This document shows, piece by piece, positions 45,426 through 58,100 of a DNA stretch of 64,000 bases. Below the pieces are notes generated by a model. The model saw only the letters and a list, made by a program, of their open reading frames with translations. It ran no database searches and had not been told where the DNA came from. Numbering within the stretch: position 1 is the stretch's first letter; each line of letters opens with the position of its first letter. Source of the stretch: Branchipolynoe longqiensis (lineage: Eukaryota > Annelida > Polychaeta > Phyllodocida > Polynoidae); the NCBI GenBank assembly GCA_030323885.1, contig CM059194.1:6967686-7031685 (forward strand). The letters run 5' to 3'. The position numbers and the translations under genes were made by a program.

Positions 45426-48400
45426 AGCCATTTAAAATAAAAGTTGTTTCAAACTAAAGTATGGTACATTATAACCAGTAACCTAATATATTTATCTCAG
45501 AAAATGACAGAAACTCAAAACCATGCAACTTGGTAGGACGGAGGAAATATCGTTTGCCGCTAGATGGCGCCTCAGACAAGTCACGAGTGGGGAGGAGGGG
45601 GTGGGGAATAACATTTTTGGGGCGATTTAAAAAAAAAACAATCGCACCAGAGGCGTCCAGAGGAACGAGGCTTCACTTAACACTGGAATTGTGTGGGTAA
45701 GCTTTGTTTTGTTGTTGTTTTATGTCCTAGCAGCATCTAAGGTTATATCAGGACGAGTACCGACTTGTGACAGTGCGCACTCATGGCGACTTTATAGTGC
45801 TGCCCCACTGGGAGACCAGGCCGCCAGAACCATGACATGATATTCCACTCAGTCACGTTATCCTGACACTGAGCCAACCAGTCCTTGCCCTTTCCTAATA
45901 ATGACGAGCTCCTGGCGAGGAAGCGACAAGTATCACGTATTATGTCATTGGTTTGACTCGACCAGGGTTCGAACCCACAAATTAACAGTGGAATTATGTG
46001 GGTAAGCAGTGAGTGCGAGTGAGTGAGCAGGGAGGTTGGGTGACCGCTCTTATCACTTCCTGTTGTCATTTCAGATGCAACGGCAACAAGAAGAGTCCGA
46101 TCCCTCCCTGCTCACTCTCCGACAGAAGGACCTCGACCTCATGTTGCGCCTCTTGATCGAATCGCGCGCCAACGAAAACCAAGCGACGGCCAATGACAGT
46201 GCGGAAGTGGTCTCCGATGGCGATACAGATAATGAGAATGTCGCTGTCGATCCGGATCTTGCTGTCGATTGCCCCGATAGTGGAGACTGTTCCTCAGTTG
46301 AGCCGCACAGTGATAATGAACACACAGACCCCTCAGATAACAGGCTTCAGAGTACTGATAATGGCTCCTGAGTTATGTGGCTTTATATTTTTCATGCTAC
46401 ATATTAGTTCTGCGATGAGGTTAGTTCTCCCTACTCGAACCTCGGAACTGAAACACTCGAACACCGGAGTGTCGGTATCGACTTTGATTCCCCCGAGGTG
46501 GCGGACACTGGCGATAAACTAAACGCTGAGTGTGTGGCATGAGCTATTAAATACCGCACCCTAGTTGGGAAGGCACGTTACCTGACCGCTGTCGATTTGG
46601 TATAAATGTGATGACCGCTTCCCTACGCTAACACTCCCCTGCAGTGGGTGGAGAAGAGCGGTAGGAGAGTGGTCCAGTGAATAGACAGGTCTGGTCTCAC
46701 TATGATGATGATGATGATGATAATGATAATAAAATACTCTAAAGATGAACTGCTCGTGCTTTATTAGCTGTTGTCTTTTCAAAAAGCTACAGATATTGAG
46801 ACCGGGCGCGGTGGCCTAGTCGGTAGAGCGCGGGCCTCGCGTGCGGAAGGTCGGGAGTTCGGTTCCCGGTCGAGTCAAACTAATGAGTTATAAAATTGAT
46901 ACTTGTCGCTTCCTAGTCTGGCACTCACCATTAATAGGATAGGACACCGACTGGTTGGCTCAGTGTCAGGATAATGTGACTGAGTGGGCTATGGGGTCAT
47001 GGTGCTGGCAGCCTGATTTTCCCAGTGAGGCAGCACTATAAAGTCGTCATGAATGTACACTGGCACAATTCGGTTCCCCTACTGATATGACCTTAGATGT
47101 TGCCAGGATGTAAAACTCCAACAAACAAGCAAAGAGACATCGAGAGTTGAAAAGGGATTTTATGCCTGATAGGCTTTAGGATTTCGTGAACGAAGCTGGT
47201 AATTTTCTCTCTAGTTGAGCCCTATTGTTGCTAGAATAATGAGCACGCATATGAAGGATCTGCCACCTAACTTGTACTTTGTGGATAAAGGGATTCTATT
47301 AAGTTTGTTGTTTTACGTCCTAGCATCATCTAAGGTCATCGACCAGACGGGGTGGCCGAATGAGTTGGGTGTCCGTCCCCTGTTTTGGGGGATCCGAAGC
47401 CATGAGATCGTGGGTTCGAACCCATGTCGAGTCAAACCAATGACTTAAAGATTTATACTTGTCGCTTCCTAGCCAGGCGATCTGCATTATTAGGATAGGG
47501 CAAGGACTGGTTGGCTCAGTGTCAGGATCATATGACTGAGAGTGACCAGATGGGATGGCCAAGTGAGTTAGAGCGTCCGTCTCCCGTGCTGGTAGATTGT
47601 GGGGTCGTGGGTTCGAACCCTGGTCGAGTCAAACCAATGACTTAAAAGACTGGTGTGCTCAGTGTCAGGATAATGTGACTGAGTGGGATACCAGGTCATG
47701 GTGCTGACAGCCTCGTTTCCCAGTGGGACATCACTATAAAGTCACCATGAGTGCGCACTGTCACAAGTCGGTACCCGTCCTGATGTGACCTTAGATGTTG
47801 CTAGGACGTAAAACAACAAACAAACTATGACTGAGTGGGAAATCGGGTCATGGTGCCGATGGCCTGGTCTCCCAGTGGGGCAGCACTATAAAGCCGCCAT
47901 GACTTCACACTGTTACAAGTCCGTACCTGTCCTGATATGACCATAGAAGTTGCCAGGACGTCAAACTCCCAACAACCAACCTTATTGTTGATTGTTTTAA
48001 GTTGCATAGTCCGATGACTTTCGAATTTTTGCCTTATTTTTTAGATAAATATACCAGGTTGACCATTATAACCTAATATTCATTATTCCGGAATCATTTT
48101 GATGAGAATTGGCTCATTTTGGAGCAATATGAGCTAAAAGAATCCTAAATAATTTCGACAAGCTTCCCAAAACTCTTGTTGTGGCCCAGATTCTCATCTC
48201 GCGATGGCCATGTGATGAGGAATGACCTATTAATGTCTAGTTAGTCTGGTCACCTATCACCTCTGAGTGGCTCATCGAGCTGGTAAGGCTCATCTACACC
48301 TCCCCCTCCCCCCCCCCCACCACCACCACCACACACACACTGTACCCAGTGATTGTGAGTGTGTGGGGGGAGGAGGTATCTGTATGGGGGGAGTATCTGA

Positions 48401-51400
48401 TTAGCACACTCCGAGAACCTCATTGGGGACGTGTGTGATGGTGTGTGTGTGCGGTGGGGGGGGGGGGGTATGTGTGAGGCATGGGTGTTTGGAGGGGTGT
48501 GTAGGGAGGCTAGAACTTAGAAGCTGGTGTCAATGTCAGTGAGTGTGTGTGCGTGTTGTGGGGGGGGGGGGTTCTGAGGTGGTTGGGGGAGGGGGGGGGG
48601 GGTTGACATCAAACTTCCACCATATGTCCTGGAACCTAAGTAAAGCCATATATTATATATCGTACTGGGAATGACGGCAAAACTATTCAGGTCACAAGAT
48701 TGACCTCCATTGGGTAGTGGCCTCCCTGCCTTATGGCCTTCTCAAAGTAAGTGTCCAAAGGAATAAGGGAGCCAATTCACTGATTATTCTGTATATGCTG
48801 TCCAAAATCACAAGGTAATGCACCAATATTTAAGTTGGATATAGAGAATCAAATGCAGATCAGTCTTTTGGTTTTGAAAAACATATTTTTCAACGGACCA
48901 TACAACCTTAATGCAAGAAGTGCCTGTTAACCATTAATGCCCTCAGAACTGTGCAGATATCACCAGGCCCTATTAAGCATAATTCCGCTGACCCCTCAAT
49001 TCCGCTGGTCCCTCAGGAACGTCTGAAGCTGGTGACCCAGCACACCGGGTCACAGCTTCAGTTTAGCCACCGGAAGTTGGGGTTAGTGCCCCTCCCACCC
49101 TTATCGTTCGCTGTTAATCATATACTTTAAACTCACTTAGCACATATACTGGACGCAGTGGCCGAGTGGGTAGGGTGGAGGCTTCCTGTGCGGAAGGTCG
49201 GGAGTTCCAATCCCAGCCGAGTCATATCAATGACTTCTAAAATTGACACTTGTCGCTACCTAGCCTGGTGCTTGGCATTAATAGGATAGGACAAGAACTG
49301 GTTAGCACAGTATCAGGATAATGTGACTAGAATATCCAGTCATGGTGCTGGTGGCCTGGTCCCCGCATGGGGCAGCACTATATAGTCACCTTGTGTGCAC
49401 TGTCAGAAGTCTGTACCCATCCTGATATGACCTTGGATGTTGCTAGGATGTAAAGCCGAGGTCACACCTACCTGGATCAGGGGCCGGACGAGCCCCGACC
49501 TGTGATCCGGCATGGTCTGTGGCGGTCCTTGGTGGTCCTTGGTGATCCTTGGTTGGGCCGGCCTCATCTGGGGTCATCAGCCCTCAGATGTTTTAAAATG
49601 TTGAAAACATCCAGGGCGATGCGGGGAATATTGCAATCCGAGCTCAATCTGGTGTAATCCGGGGGTAGTCCGTGTCCCGTCTGGGGCAGTCCGGGTCATT
49701 TTTAAACCGGAAGAGCGACGGTTTTAGCCTGGACTAGCCCGGCAGAGCCACGGACCACTCCCGGACTGCCCGGATAAGACCCGGACAAGCTGGATGACCA
49801 CAGATTAACCACAAATGACCACGGATTACTCACGGACTACCCCAGGATGAGTCCCCCATTTCAGGCTACCATCCGGGGGTTGTCCGGGGCTCATCCAGGT
49901 AGTCCGTGGGTTGTCTGGGGCTCATCCCGGGTGATCTGGGCTTGTAGTCCGGGGCTCGTCCGGGTAGGTGTGAGAGCGAGGCAAAAATAGCAATTTTATC
50001 CGGGGTGGTCCGGCTCAAAATCCGGGGCTCGTTCGGGTAGGTGTTACTTAGGCTTAAAGCAACAACAAACAAAACTGTACACATAAACATGTCTTCTATT
50101 GACCAGGAGCGGAGGGAGCGGGACATAGCTCAGACAGTAGAGAGTGTGTGGGTCATCCGGTCCATCCTGCTCACTGGACCCATTTGCAATTTGGGCTATT
50201 TTCCATTCCAACTAGTGGTCCACAACTAGTTCATCAAAGACTGTGGTATGTGCTGTCCTGTCTGTGGGAAAGTGCATATAAAAGACCCCTTGCTGCTTAT
50301 GGGAAAGAGTAGCCTATGTGGAGGTAGCGGGTGTCCTCCAAAGAAATATGTCAGAATGACCATAGGTTTGACGTCCAATAGACGATGATTTTAAATATCA
50401 ATGTGCTCTAGAGGCATCTTTAAAATGTAAAAACACCAGCTAGACCTGGAATGGCAAGAGGTGTGGGTTCGAAACCTATTCTAGGTGCAATATTTCCAAT
50501 TTTCATCACTCCCATGATTTTGGTTTCCGTGACCTTGATCCCGAACAAACTACATGTTGTATGGTTGTTGAACCTACCTCTGTATGTAGGACAGGACTAA
50601 CTTTCCTGTTGTGCTGGCAGATGGCGCTGGTGGGAGGGGTGCAGGACTGGACTGTAGCTTTCATGTTGTGCTGGCAGATGCCGCTAGTGGGCTGGGTGCA
50701 GAACCAGACTATCTAGTTTTCGTGTTGTATTAGCAGATGGCACTGGTGGGATGGGTGCAGGATCAGACTGTAGCTTTCGTGTTGAATCAGCAGATGGTGT
50801 TGGGTTGGATTCCGGATGAGGCGGACCGAGCAGCAGGCTTCTCGCTGATGGTGGAAGCGGACCAGCAGGACCTGATCCCCAACGACCAGGGCTTCAACTG
50901 CGGCATATGCATGGAGGACGTGAGCACTGGGCAGGGCGTCATGCTCAAGGAGTGTCTGCACACCTTCTGCAGGCAAGCACGGGTATAGACACACACTCAC
51001 ACACACTCACACACACTCAAACACATACAGATACGGGTATACACACACACACTCACACACATACCGATAACAACACACACACTTGTCATGCTCAAGGAGT
51101 GTCTGCACACCTTCTGCAGGCAAGCACGGGTATAGACACACACACACACACACTCAAACACATACAGATACGGGTATAGACACACACACACACTCAAACA
51201 CATACCGATAACAACACACACACTTGTCATGCTCAAGGAGTGTCTGCACACCTTCTGCAGGCAAACACGGGTATACACACACACTCACACACACTCAAAC
51301 ACATACAGATACGGGTATACACACACACACACTCACACACATACCGATAACAACACACACACACATGTCATGCTCAAGGAGTGTCTGCACACCTTCTGCA

Positions 51401-52129
51401 GGCAAGCATGGGTATACACACACTCACACACCCTCAAATACATACAGATAACAACACACACACATGCCATGCTCAAGGAGTGTCTGCACACCTTCTGCAG
51501 GCAAGCACGGGTATACACACACACTCACACACTCAAACACATACAGATAACAACACACACACGTGTCATGCTCAAGGAGTGTCTGCACACCTTCTGCAGG
51601 CAAGCACGGGTATACACACACACACACTCACACACAGATAACAACACACATGTGCCATGCTCAAGGAGTGTCTGCACACCTTCTGCAGGCAAGCACAGGT
51701 ATACACACACTCACACACACAGAAAACAACACACACGTGTCATGCTCAAGGAGTGTCTGTCCACCTTCTGCAGGCAATCACCACTAGACACACTCTCACA
51801 CACACGCACAAACACATACAGATAACCAAATACATATACACACGCGTGTCCTGCTCAAGGAGTGTTTCCACACCTTCTGCAGGCAAGCACCAGTGAACAC
51901 ACACACTCATACACACGCACAGATAACCAAATACACATACAGATAACCACATACAGATAACCACACACACACGCATACACATGCATGTATACACACACAA
52001 TAAAACACATACAGATAACCACACATGCATACGCATGCACACATACAGATGCATTCAAACACATAGAGATAACCACACACACACTCTCAGATAACAAGAC
52101 ATGCATACATACATACATACATACATACA

Positions 52130-52163
<34 letters not shown>

Positions 52164-55100
52164 CATACATTTTACCTCGGTAAACAGCCTCAGGCTAGCC
52201 TCAGGCTAGGGAGAGGTAAGCACGTCCGGTACCAGCAATTAGCATATACAACTCACGACTGGATAACGTGTCGTTGGGTTGCTCCGGCAAAATTAGTCTA
52301 CATACAAGCAAATACGCAGTAAGTATAATAAAAACTGTGGTTAGCTTAATTATGATGCATTAGAGCATCAATATGGAAAGTTTAGACTTTCGTTGGTCCA
52401 ATTTGGACGAGTTATTTGGTTATAAACAACCAAGGATAGAACACTCGAGTGGGTTTCTCGAAGGAACCAAACCGGTCATTAGCGGTTCTGTCAACACCCG
52501 GGTCACCGTGTGACTATGGGTAGAGATGTGGGTTTCGCCCTATCTCATGTGGAAATTCTCTCGTACTCTAATAGAGAGTAATGTTGGAGATGCTCCTGGG
52601 TTTCTTTTATAGACTCCCCTAGACAAAACTTTTTCAGGCGTTTCTCCGAGTTTCGTAGCATTTTCTCCAACTTGTTGACGTAGTAGTCACAGGTGGGAGA
52701 AGTGTGCGGAACAGAGGGATGGGCGGGCCGATACACTGGTCCCGACCCCGCGTAAGGTTTGGGCTTGACCCACAACCCACGCACAAATTTAGCTTATTAC
52801 GCCTGTGTTATAACGGTATAAACACGTTCTTTAACACCAATAGATGTCCAAATGAGTTTGAAACAACCATATTGTGACATATATATATACCGGGACTGAC
52901 CAAAAATTTTTGTTTCAGTTCCCGATGGCCACGAAGCGGAGTAAGCGCGGTGCAGCAGCAGCCGAGGGGCGTGTTCCGAGTGGAGTGGACGAGGAGTACG
53001 ACTCCTCACCCGTGTTGTCGGCAGGGCCGTCGACACAGCCCCGGGCGCATATCCTCTCCGACCCGGACGAGGACGCAGTGCCTGATGTGCCTGCGCCTCC
53101 AGATTGGGAGGCTCGCTTTGCAAGATTGGAAAGCCACATCTTGACTGCCAAATCGCCTGTGTCTCGGAAGCGGCGTAGGCCGAGTGTCCAAGAGGATTCA
53201 TTTGAGGATTTCTTGGACACAGACTCGGCGGTGGAGCTTAAGGCCCTCCTCCTCCTTCTCCTAAACGGAGAAAGAAGAAGAAACAGGTGATTTCTTCGGG
53301 TGATGAATTCACCAAGGAGCGGGCAGAGTCTGGTTTGCGCAAAAAGCGGAAGACTAAGTCCAAAAAGAAGAAGAGGAAGAGGAAATATTCTTCTTCTGAG
53401 TCGTCCACTGAGTCTACTTCTACGGAATCAGACTCAGACACCGTATATGAAGGGGTCTATGCGGACATTGGCACTAAAGTGGCTAAGAAGGTGGAGAAGC
53501 CAAAGGCTAAGCGGGTTAAAACCACTACGCTTATGCGCGAGACCGTGAATGGTCATTTTCGCACGTTCAAACCGGCGGAGGTTATCTCCAAGTTAGGAGA
53601 TGAGTTAACAGGCATAAAGGGTGTTCCCAACTCCATCATTAAAGAAATGGATCGGGATGTCAATATGACGGATGACCGTAAGAAGTTTGAGGATGTGTTG
53701 CACACAGTGCATAAGGCAGTGTTGGCTACCCTAACAGCTATTGTTCCTGTGGCTAATAGGATGCAGAGTGAAAATAAGTTCTCGTCTTTGGCTAAGACAA
53801 TGGACAAAGGCATTGCAGTGTTAGCGGCGGCAGGTAATTACCTGTCGTTTCGAAGATATGAAAATGTCTTCAAGTCAGTTTGCACAGATGCTGGCAAAGA
53901 AGTGGCTCGCTCTAAGAAGGTTACCGATAATGAGGGGAAGGAGTTTACGCTCTATCTTGCTCCAGAGCCGATTAAAGGGAAACCTTTAGATAATACCAAG
54001 ATGTTTGGCGGTCAACTACAATACCTCTATAAAGAGGTAGAGACTGCAGCCAAGAGTGGCAAAAACATGGATGGCAAGAAGAAACAGGAAGTTCCTCGTT
54101 TCAAAAAGTCACGAGGGGATTTTCGTCCACGACGGTTCACCAGAGGAACCAGACCGAGTTCAAACTTCGGTCAAGGGTTTCGGGGCCGGGGCGCTCGCCC
54201 AGGCTGGACCGACAACACCGCACGGCCAATAGGTCGAGGGTTCAACTCGTCGAGACCTTTCCCCAGGGGCGGGTCCAAGTAGAGGTCCAAACACAAACTT
54301 TACAAGTCCCTGCAGCCTCTAAAAACACACAAACTGTAAGCAACTTTGTGGCTGGTAATATTAGTAATCATATTTCTGAGTGGCACAAAATTACTAGTGA
54401 CCAAGAAATTATAGAAATAGTTAGGGGTGTTCAAATTCCTTTTACACAAATTCCTGTACAAAGTATAATACCTTTTCCATATAACATTCAACCAGTTGAA
54501 CGAGACGCACTAACTAAACAGGTACATAAATTCTTTGAGAAAGGAATTATACAAAAAGTGACACACTGTTCAGGACAGTTTATTTCAAACATTTTCTCGA
54601 GACCGAAGCCTAATGGTGATGTTCGAATGATCCTGGATTTAACAATCCTTAATAAAAGGGTGGAATATCGACATTTTAAAATGTTCTCTCTAGATACGGC
54701 ACGAGATCTGATTACACCAGATGCGTGGATGGCTAGTGTTGATTTACAGGATGCATATTATACGCTTCCCATAATGGAACAATACCGAAAATTTCTTCGA
54801 TTTATTTGGGATAACCAACTCTATGAGTTTACCTGCATGCCGAATGGCTTAGCTTGTGCGCCACGTTTATTTACTAAATTGCTTAAACCTGTTTTCTCGG
54901 TAATGGCGAGGAAGGGTCACATAATGTTTCCATACATAGATGATTCTTTTATTATAGCATCAACACAAATTGGTTGTGTGAATGCAGTTTTGGATTTATG
55001 TGCATTACTCACTAAATTGGGGTTTTATGTACATCAACAAAAGTCAGTGTTTAAACCAACAAAACAACTCAAATGTTTAGGGTTTATTCTGGATACACAG

Positions 55101-58100
55101 TCCCTTACAGTGTCGATAACAGAACAAAAACTAATTAAGTTTATGACTACAGCGACTCAGCTTATTAAGTTATCAAAGCCAAAAATTAGACAGGTTGCTG
55201 TTCTTATTGGCATAATGACCTCATATGCACCTGCTGTGTTATATGGGAAGGCCCATATTAAGTCGCTAGAAATAGATAAAAATTTAGCGTTAACACGAAC
55301 TAAAGGCAATTTTGAGCGAAAAATGTTTATTTCGCAAGAAGGGTTACAGGATATTGGATGGTGGATGCAACATATAGCAAGTTCACCAAATCCAATCCGC
55401 ATGGCGGAACCTAATACAGTAATTACTACTGATGCTTCGTTAGAAGGTTGGGGAGCTCATCGAGATGGGGTCACAACAGGAGGTAGATGGCTTGATGATG
55501 AAAAATCAGACTATATTAATGCACTAGAATTGCGTGCTATTTATCTGGGCTTACGTAGTTTAGTAAAGATAAATAAATCACAGGTTAGAATACTAACTGA
55601 TAATACTACTGCCATGGCATATATTCGTAACATGGGTGGAACCAAATCAAAGTCTTGCAATCAGTTATCTAAACTGATTTGGAACTGGGCACAGGCTCAA
55701 CAAGTCTGGCTGACTGTAGCGCATATTCCAGGGTCACAAAATACACTTGCAGATTATAAAAGTAGAAATTTCCATGACCATTTAGAGTGGTCTCTCTCTA
55801 CACATTTGTTTAACTTCGTTTGTGAAAAATGGGGTACACCTGAAGTTGACTTATTTGCATCACGAAATAATAACAAGTTACCCTGTTATGTTTCTTGGCA
55901 TCCTGAACCGGATGCTTGGAAAGTAGATGCGTTTGCTATTACTTGGGAAAATAATTATTTTTATATTTTCCCACCATTTAGCATTATCAGCCGAGTAGTG
56001 AGAAAAATCGGCTTGGAAGGGACACATGCGATACTGGTGGTGCCCGATTGGGACACGCAACCTTGGCTGCCAGCAGTTTCACAACTGGCAAAAGATCGTA
56101 TACGATTCCCAAGAAAACTCGGGAATCTGACGCACCACGGACCGCTAGTGGTTCACGGCGACGTGTCAACGACGCCCCTATTGGCATTCCTTTTCTAAGG
56201 AAGCAGCTACAGCAATTTGGATTGGACAGAATTACTGAGGATAGGATAGTATCGGATGCCTGGAGGCCAGGAACTGTCAAAATGTATACAACCTATTTAA
56301 AGAAATGGGGTGTACATTGTTTGTTAATGAAAGTTAAGCCAACAAATCCAAAGATTTCACAAGTAGCTCGGTTTCTTCGTTCTCTAGAGGATGAAGGACT
56401 TTCCTTTGGATCGATTAATGCGGCGAGGTGTGCGTTATCAATTATATTACCTAGAATTGATGGCGAAACAGTTGGAAAACATTATGTTATTTGTTATTTA
56501 CTTCGTTCAATTTATCAAAGGAATCCTCCAAAACCAAAGTATAGTCGGTTTTGGGATGTTTCTATAGTATTTAAGTTGTTTCAGGCTTGGCCTCACAACT
56601 CGTGGTTAGATATAAAACAGTTAGGTTTTAAGGTCGCGGTCCTGTTATTGTTAGTAACCGGACACAGAGGACAGACGATTGTTGCTTTATCCTTAACTGG
56701 ATTAGAAATAGACAAGCAACAAGCTACGTTTGATTTAGAGAAATTGCTCAAATCGAACACGTTAGGTGACCCTTTATCAACGGTTCACTTAGACTGTTTT
56801 CCGAATGATCGGAAATTATGTGTTGTGTCGGCCATACGGGCTTATATATACAAGACAAAGGATTTACGTGCATCACAACAACTATTAGTGAGCTTTATAA
56901 AGCCACATAAGGCGATTTCACGAGACACACTTGCCAGATGGACAATTACGGTGTTGAAATTGGCTGGAGTGGATACGAGTAAATACTCTTCCCACTCAAC
57001 TAGAGGAGCCATGGTCTCCAAGGCACGGGTGCTTGGTATTTCTGTGAAAAGAATACTAGCGCATGCAGGCTGGAAGACGGCTAAGTCGTTTGCAAAACAT
57101 TATAATAAACGACTAGAAAAGCCTACCGGCGTTGCAAAGCGTCTTCTCGCCAACTAACAAGAATAGGTGAGAACAAAAATTTAGAATGTTATAATAATAA
57201 GAAAGAATGATATTAAGGATAAAAATGAATTATGTAAAGGTCTCCCTAGCCTGAGGCTAGCCTGAGGCTGTTTACCGAGGTAAAATAGTATAGTTATACG
57301 AGTCTTACCTTGGTACAGATGATGGATAACTGTTGTTTTACCGAGGTATAAGCCTCGGATAGATGTGGGCTAGGGCCCTCCCGCCACACCCTGCCACATC
57401 TATTCCGTTGGTGTACCTTTTCGGTAAAGTAATAGTATCCATTGTTTGAAAGTCATTTTTATCCTCAATAAGTAGGTTAAGATTGCTGGTACCGGACGTG
57501 CTTACCTCTCCCTAGCCCACATCTATCCGAGGCTTATACCTCGGTAAAACAACAGTTATCCATCATCTGTACCAAGGTAAGACTCGTATAACTATACTAT
57601 ACATACATACATACATACACAGATAACCACACACGGATACACACCATGCACACACATACAAATAATCACACACATGTACTGACACATGCGCGCACACACA
57701 TTCATATATCCATATACGTACATAAACACACACTCAACGCACACCCAAGCACACAAGCTCCCCCCTCACACACACACTCACGTACACACCCACACCAGCT
57801 CCCTCACACACACTCACGTACAGATGACAGAATAAGATTTGAACCCTTCTCACCGTGATTATGTCCTTTGCTGGTGACATGGTGTTAAGTAATCACCACT
57901 AACTAACAGTATGACCCACGTATATTATAATCCCTAATCAATAACCAAGTTGTACTCGTATGACCTCTAATTGCGCGTCTGCTCACTCAGGGAGTGTCTG
58001 GTAGCACTGGTATATTATACTCCCTAATCAATGACCCAGTTGTACTCGTATGACCTAATTGCGCGTCTGCTCACTCAGGGAGTGTCTGGTAGCACTGGTT

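Larger units (their letters stand above)
52170..57600 (+). mobile_element. DIRS-1-type tyrosine-recombinase retrotransposon C, near intact
   Basis: 5.4 kb. Left terminal repeat 52170-52238; gag (52925-54282, one frameshift); RT/RNase H/DAM (54348-56198); tyrosine recombinase (56048-57157); internal complementary region 57241-57378; right inverted terminal repeat about 57479-57600. The internal region is the exact complement of the first 45 nt of the left end (57241-57285) joined to the complement of the right end (57286-57378), as expected for DIRS-1 circle formation. Inserted sense in the RBCK1-like intron between the two halves of RING1. Confidence 0.92.

Noticed and set aside
50990..51825. 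His/Thr-rich frames with repeated LKECLHTFCRQ as a multi-RING protein
   Set aside because: Tandem copies of an exon end with CA-repeat spacers; the joining frame has a stop just after the true exon, and half-RINGs lack the remaining zinc ligands.
57286..57600. Independent foldback transposon after DIRS-C
   Set aside because: The same hairpin follows the ORFs in all three DIRS copies and complements their ends, so it is the internal complementary region plus right terminal repeat.
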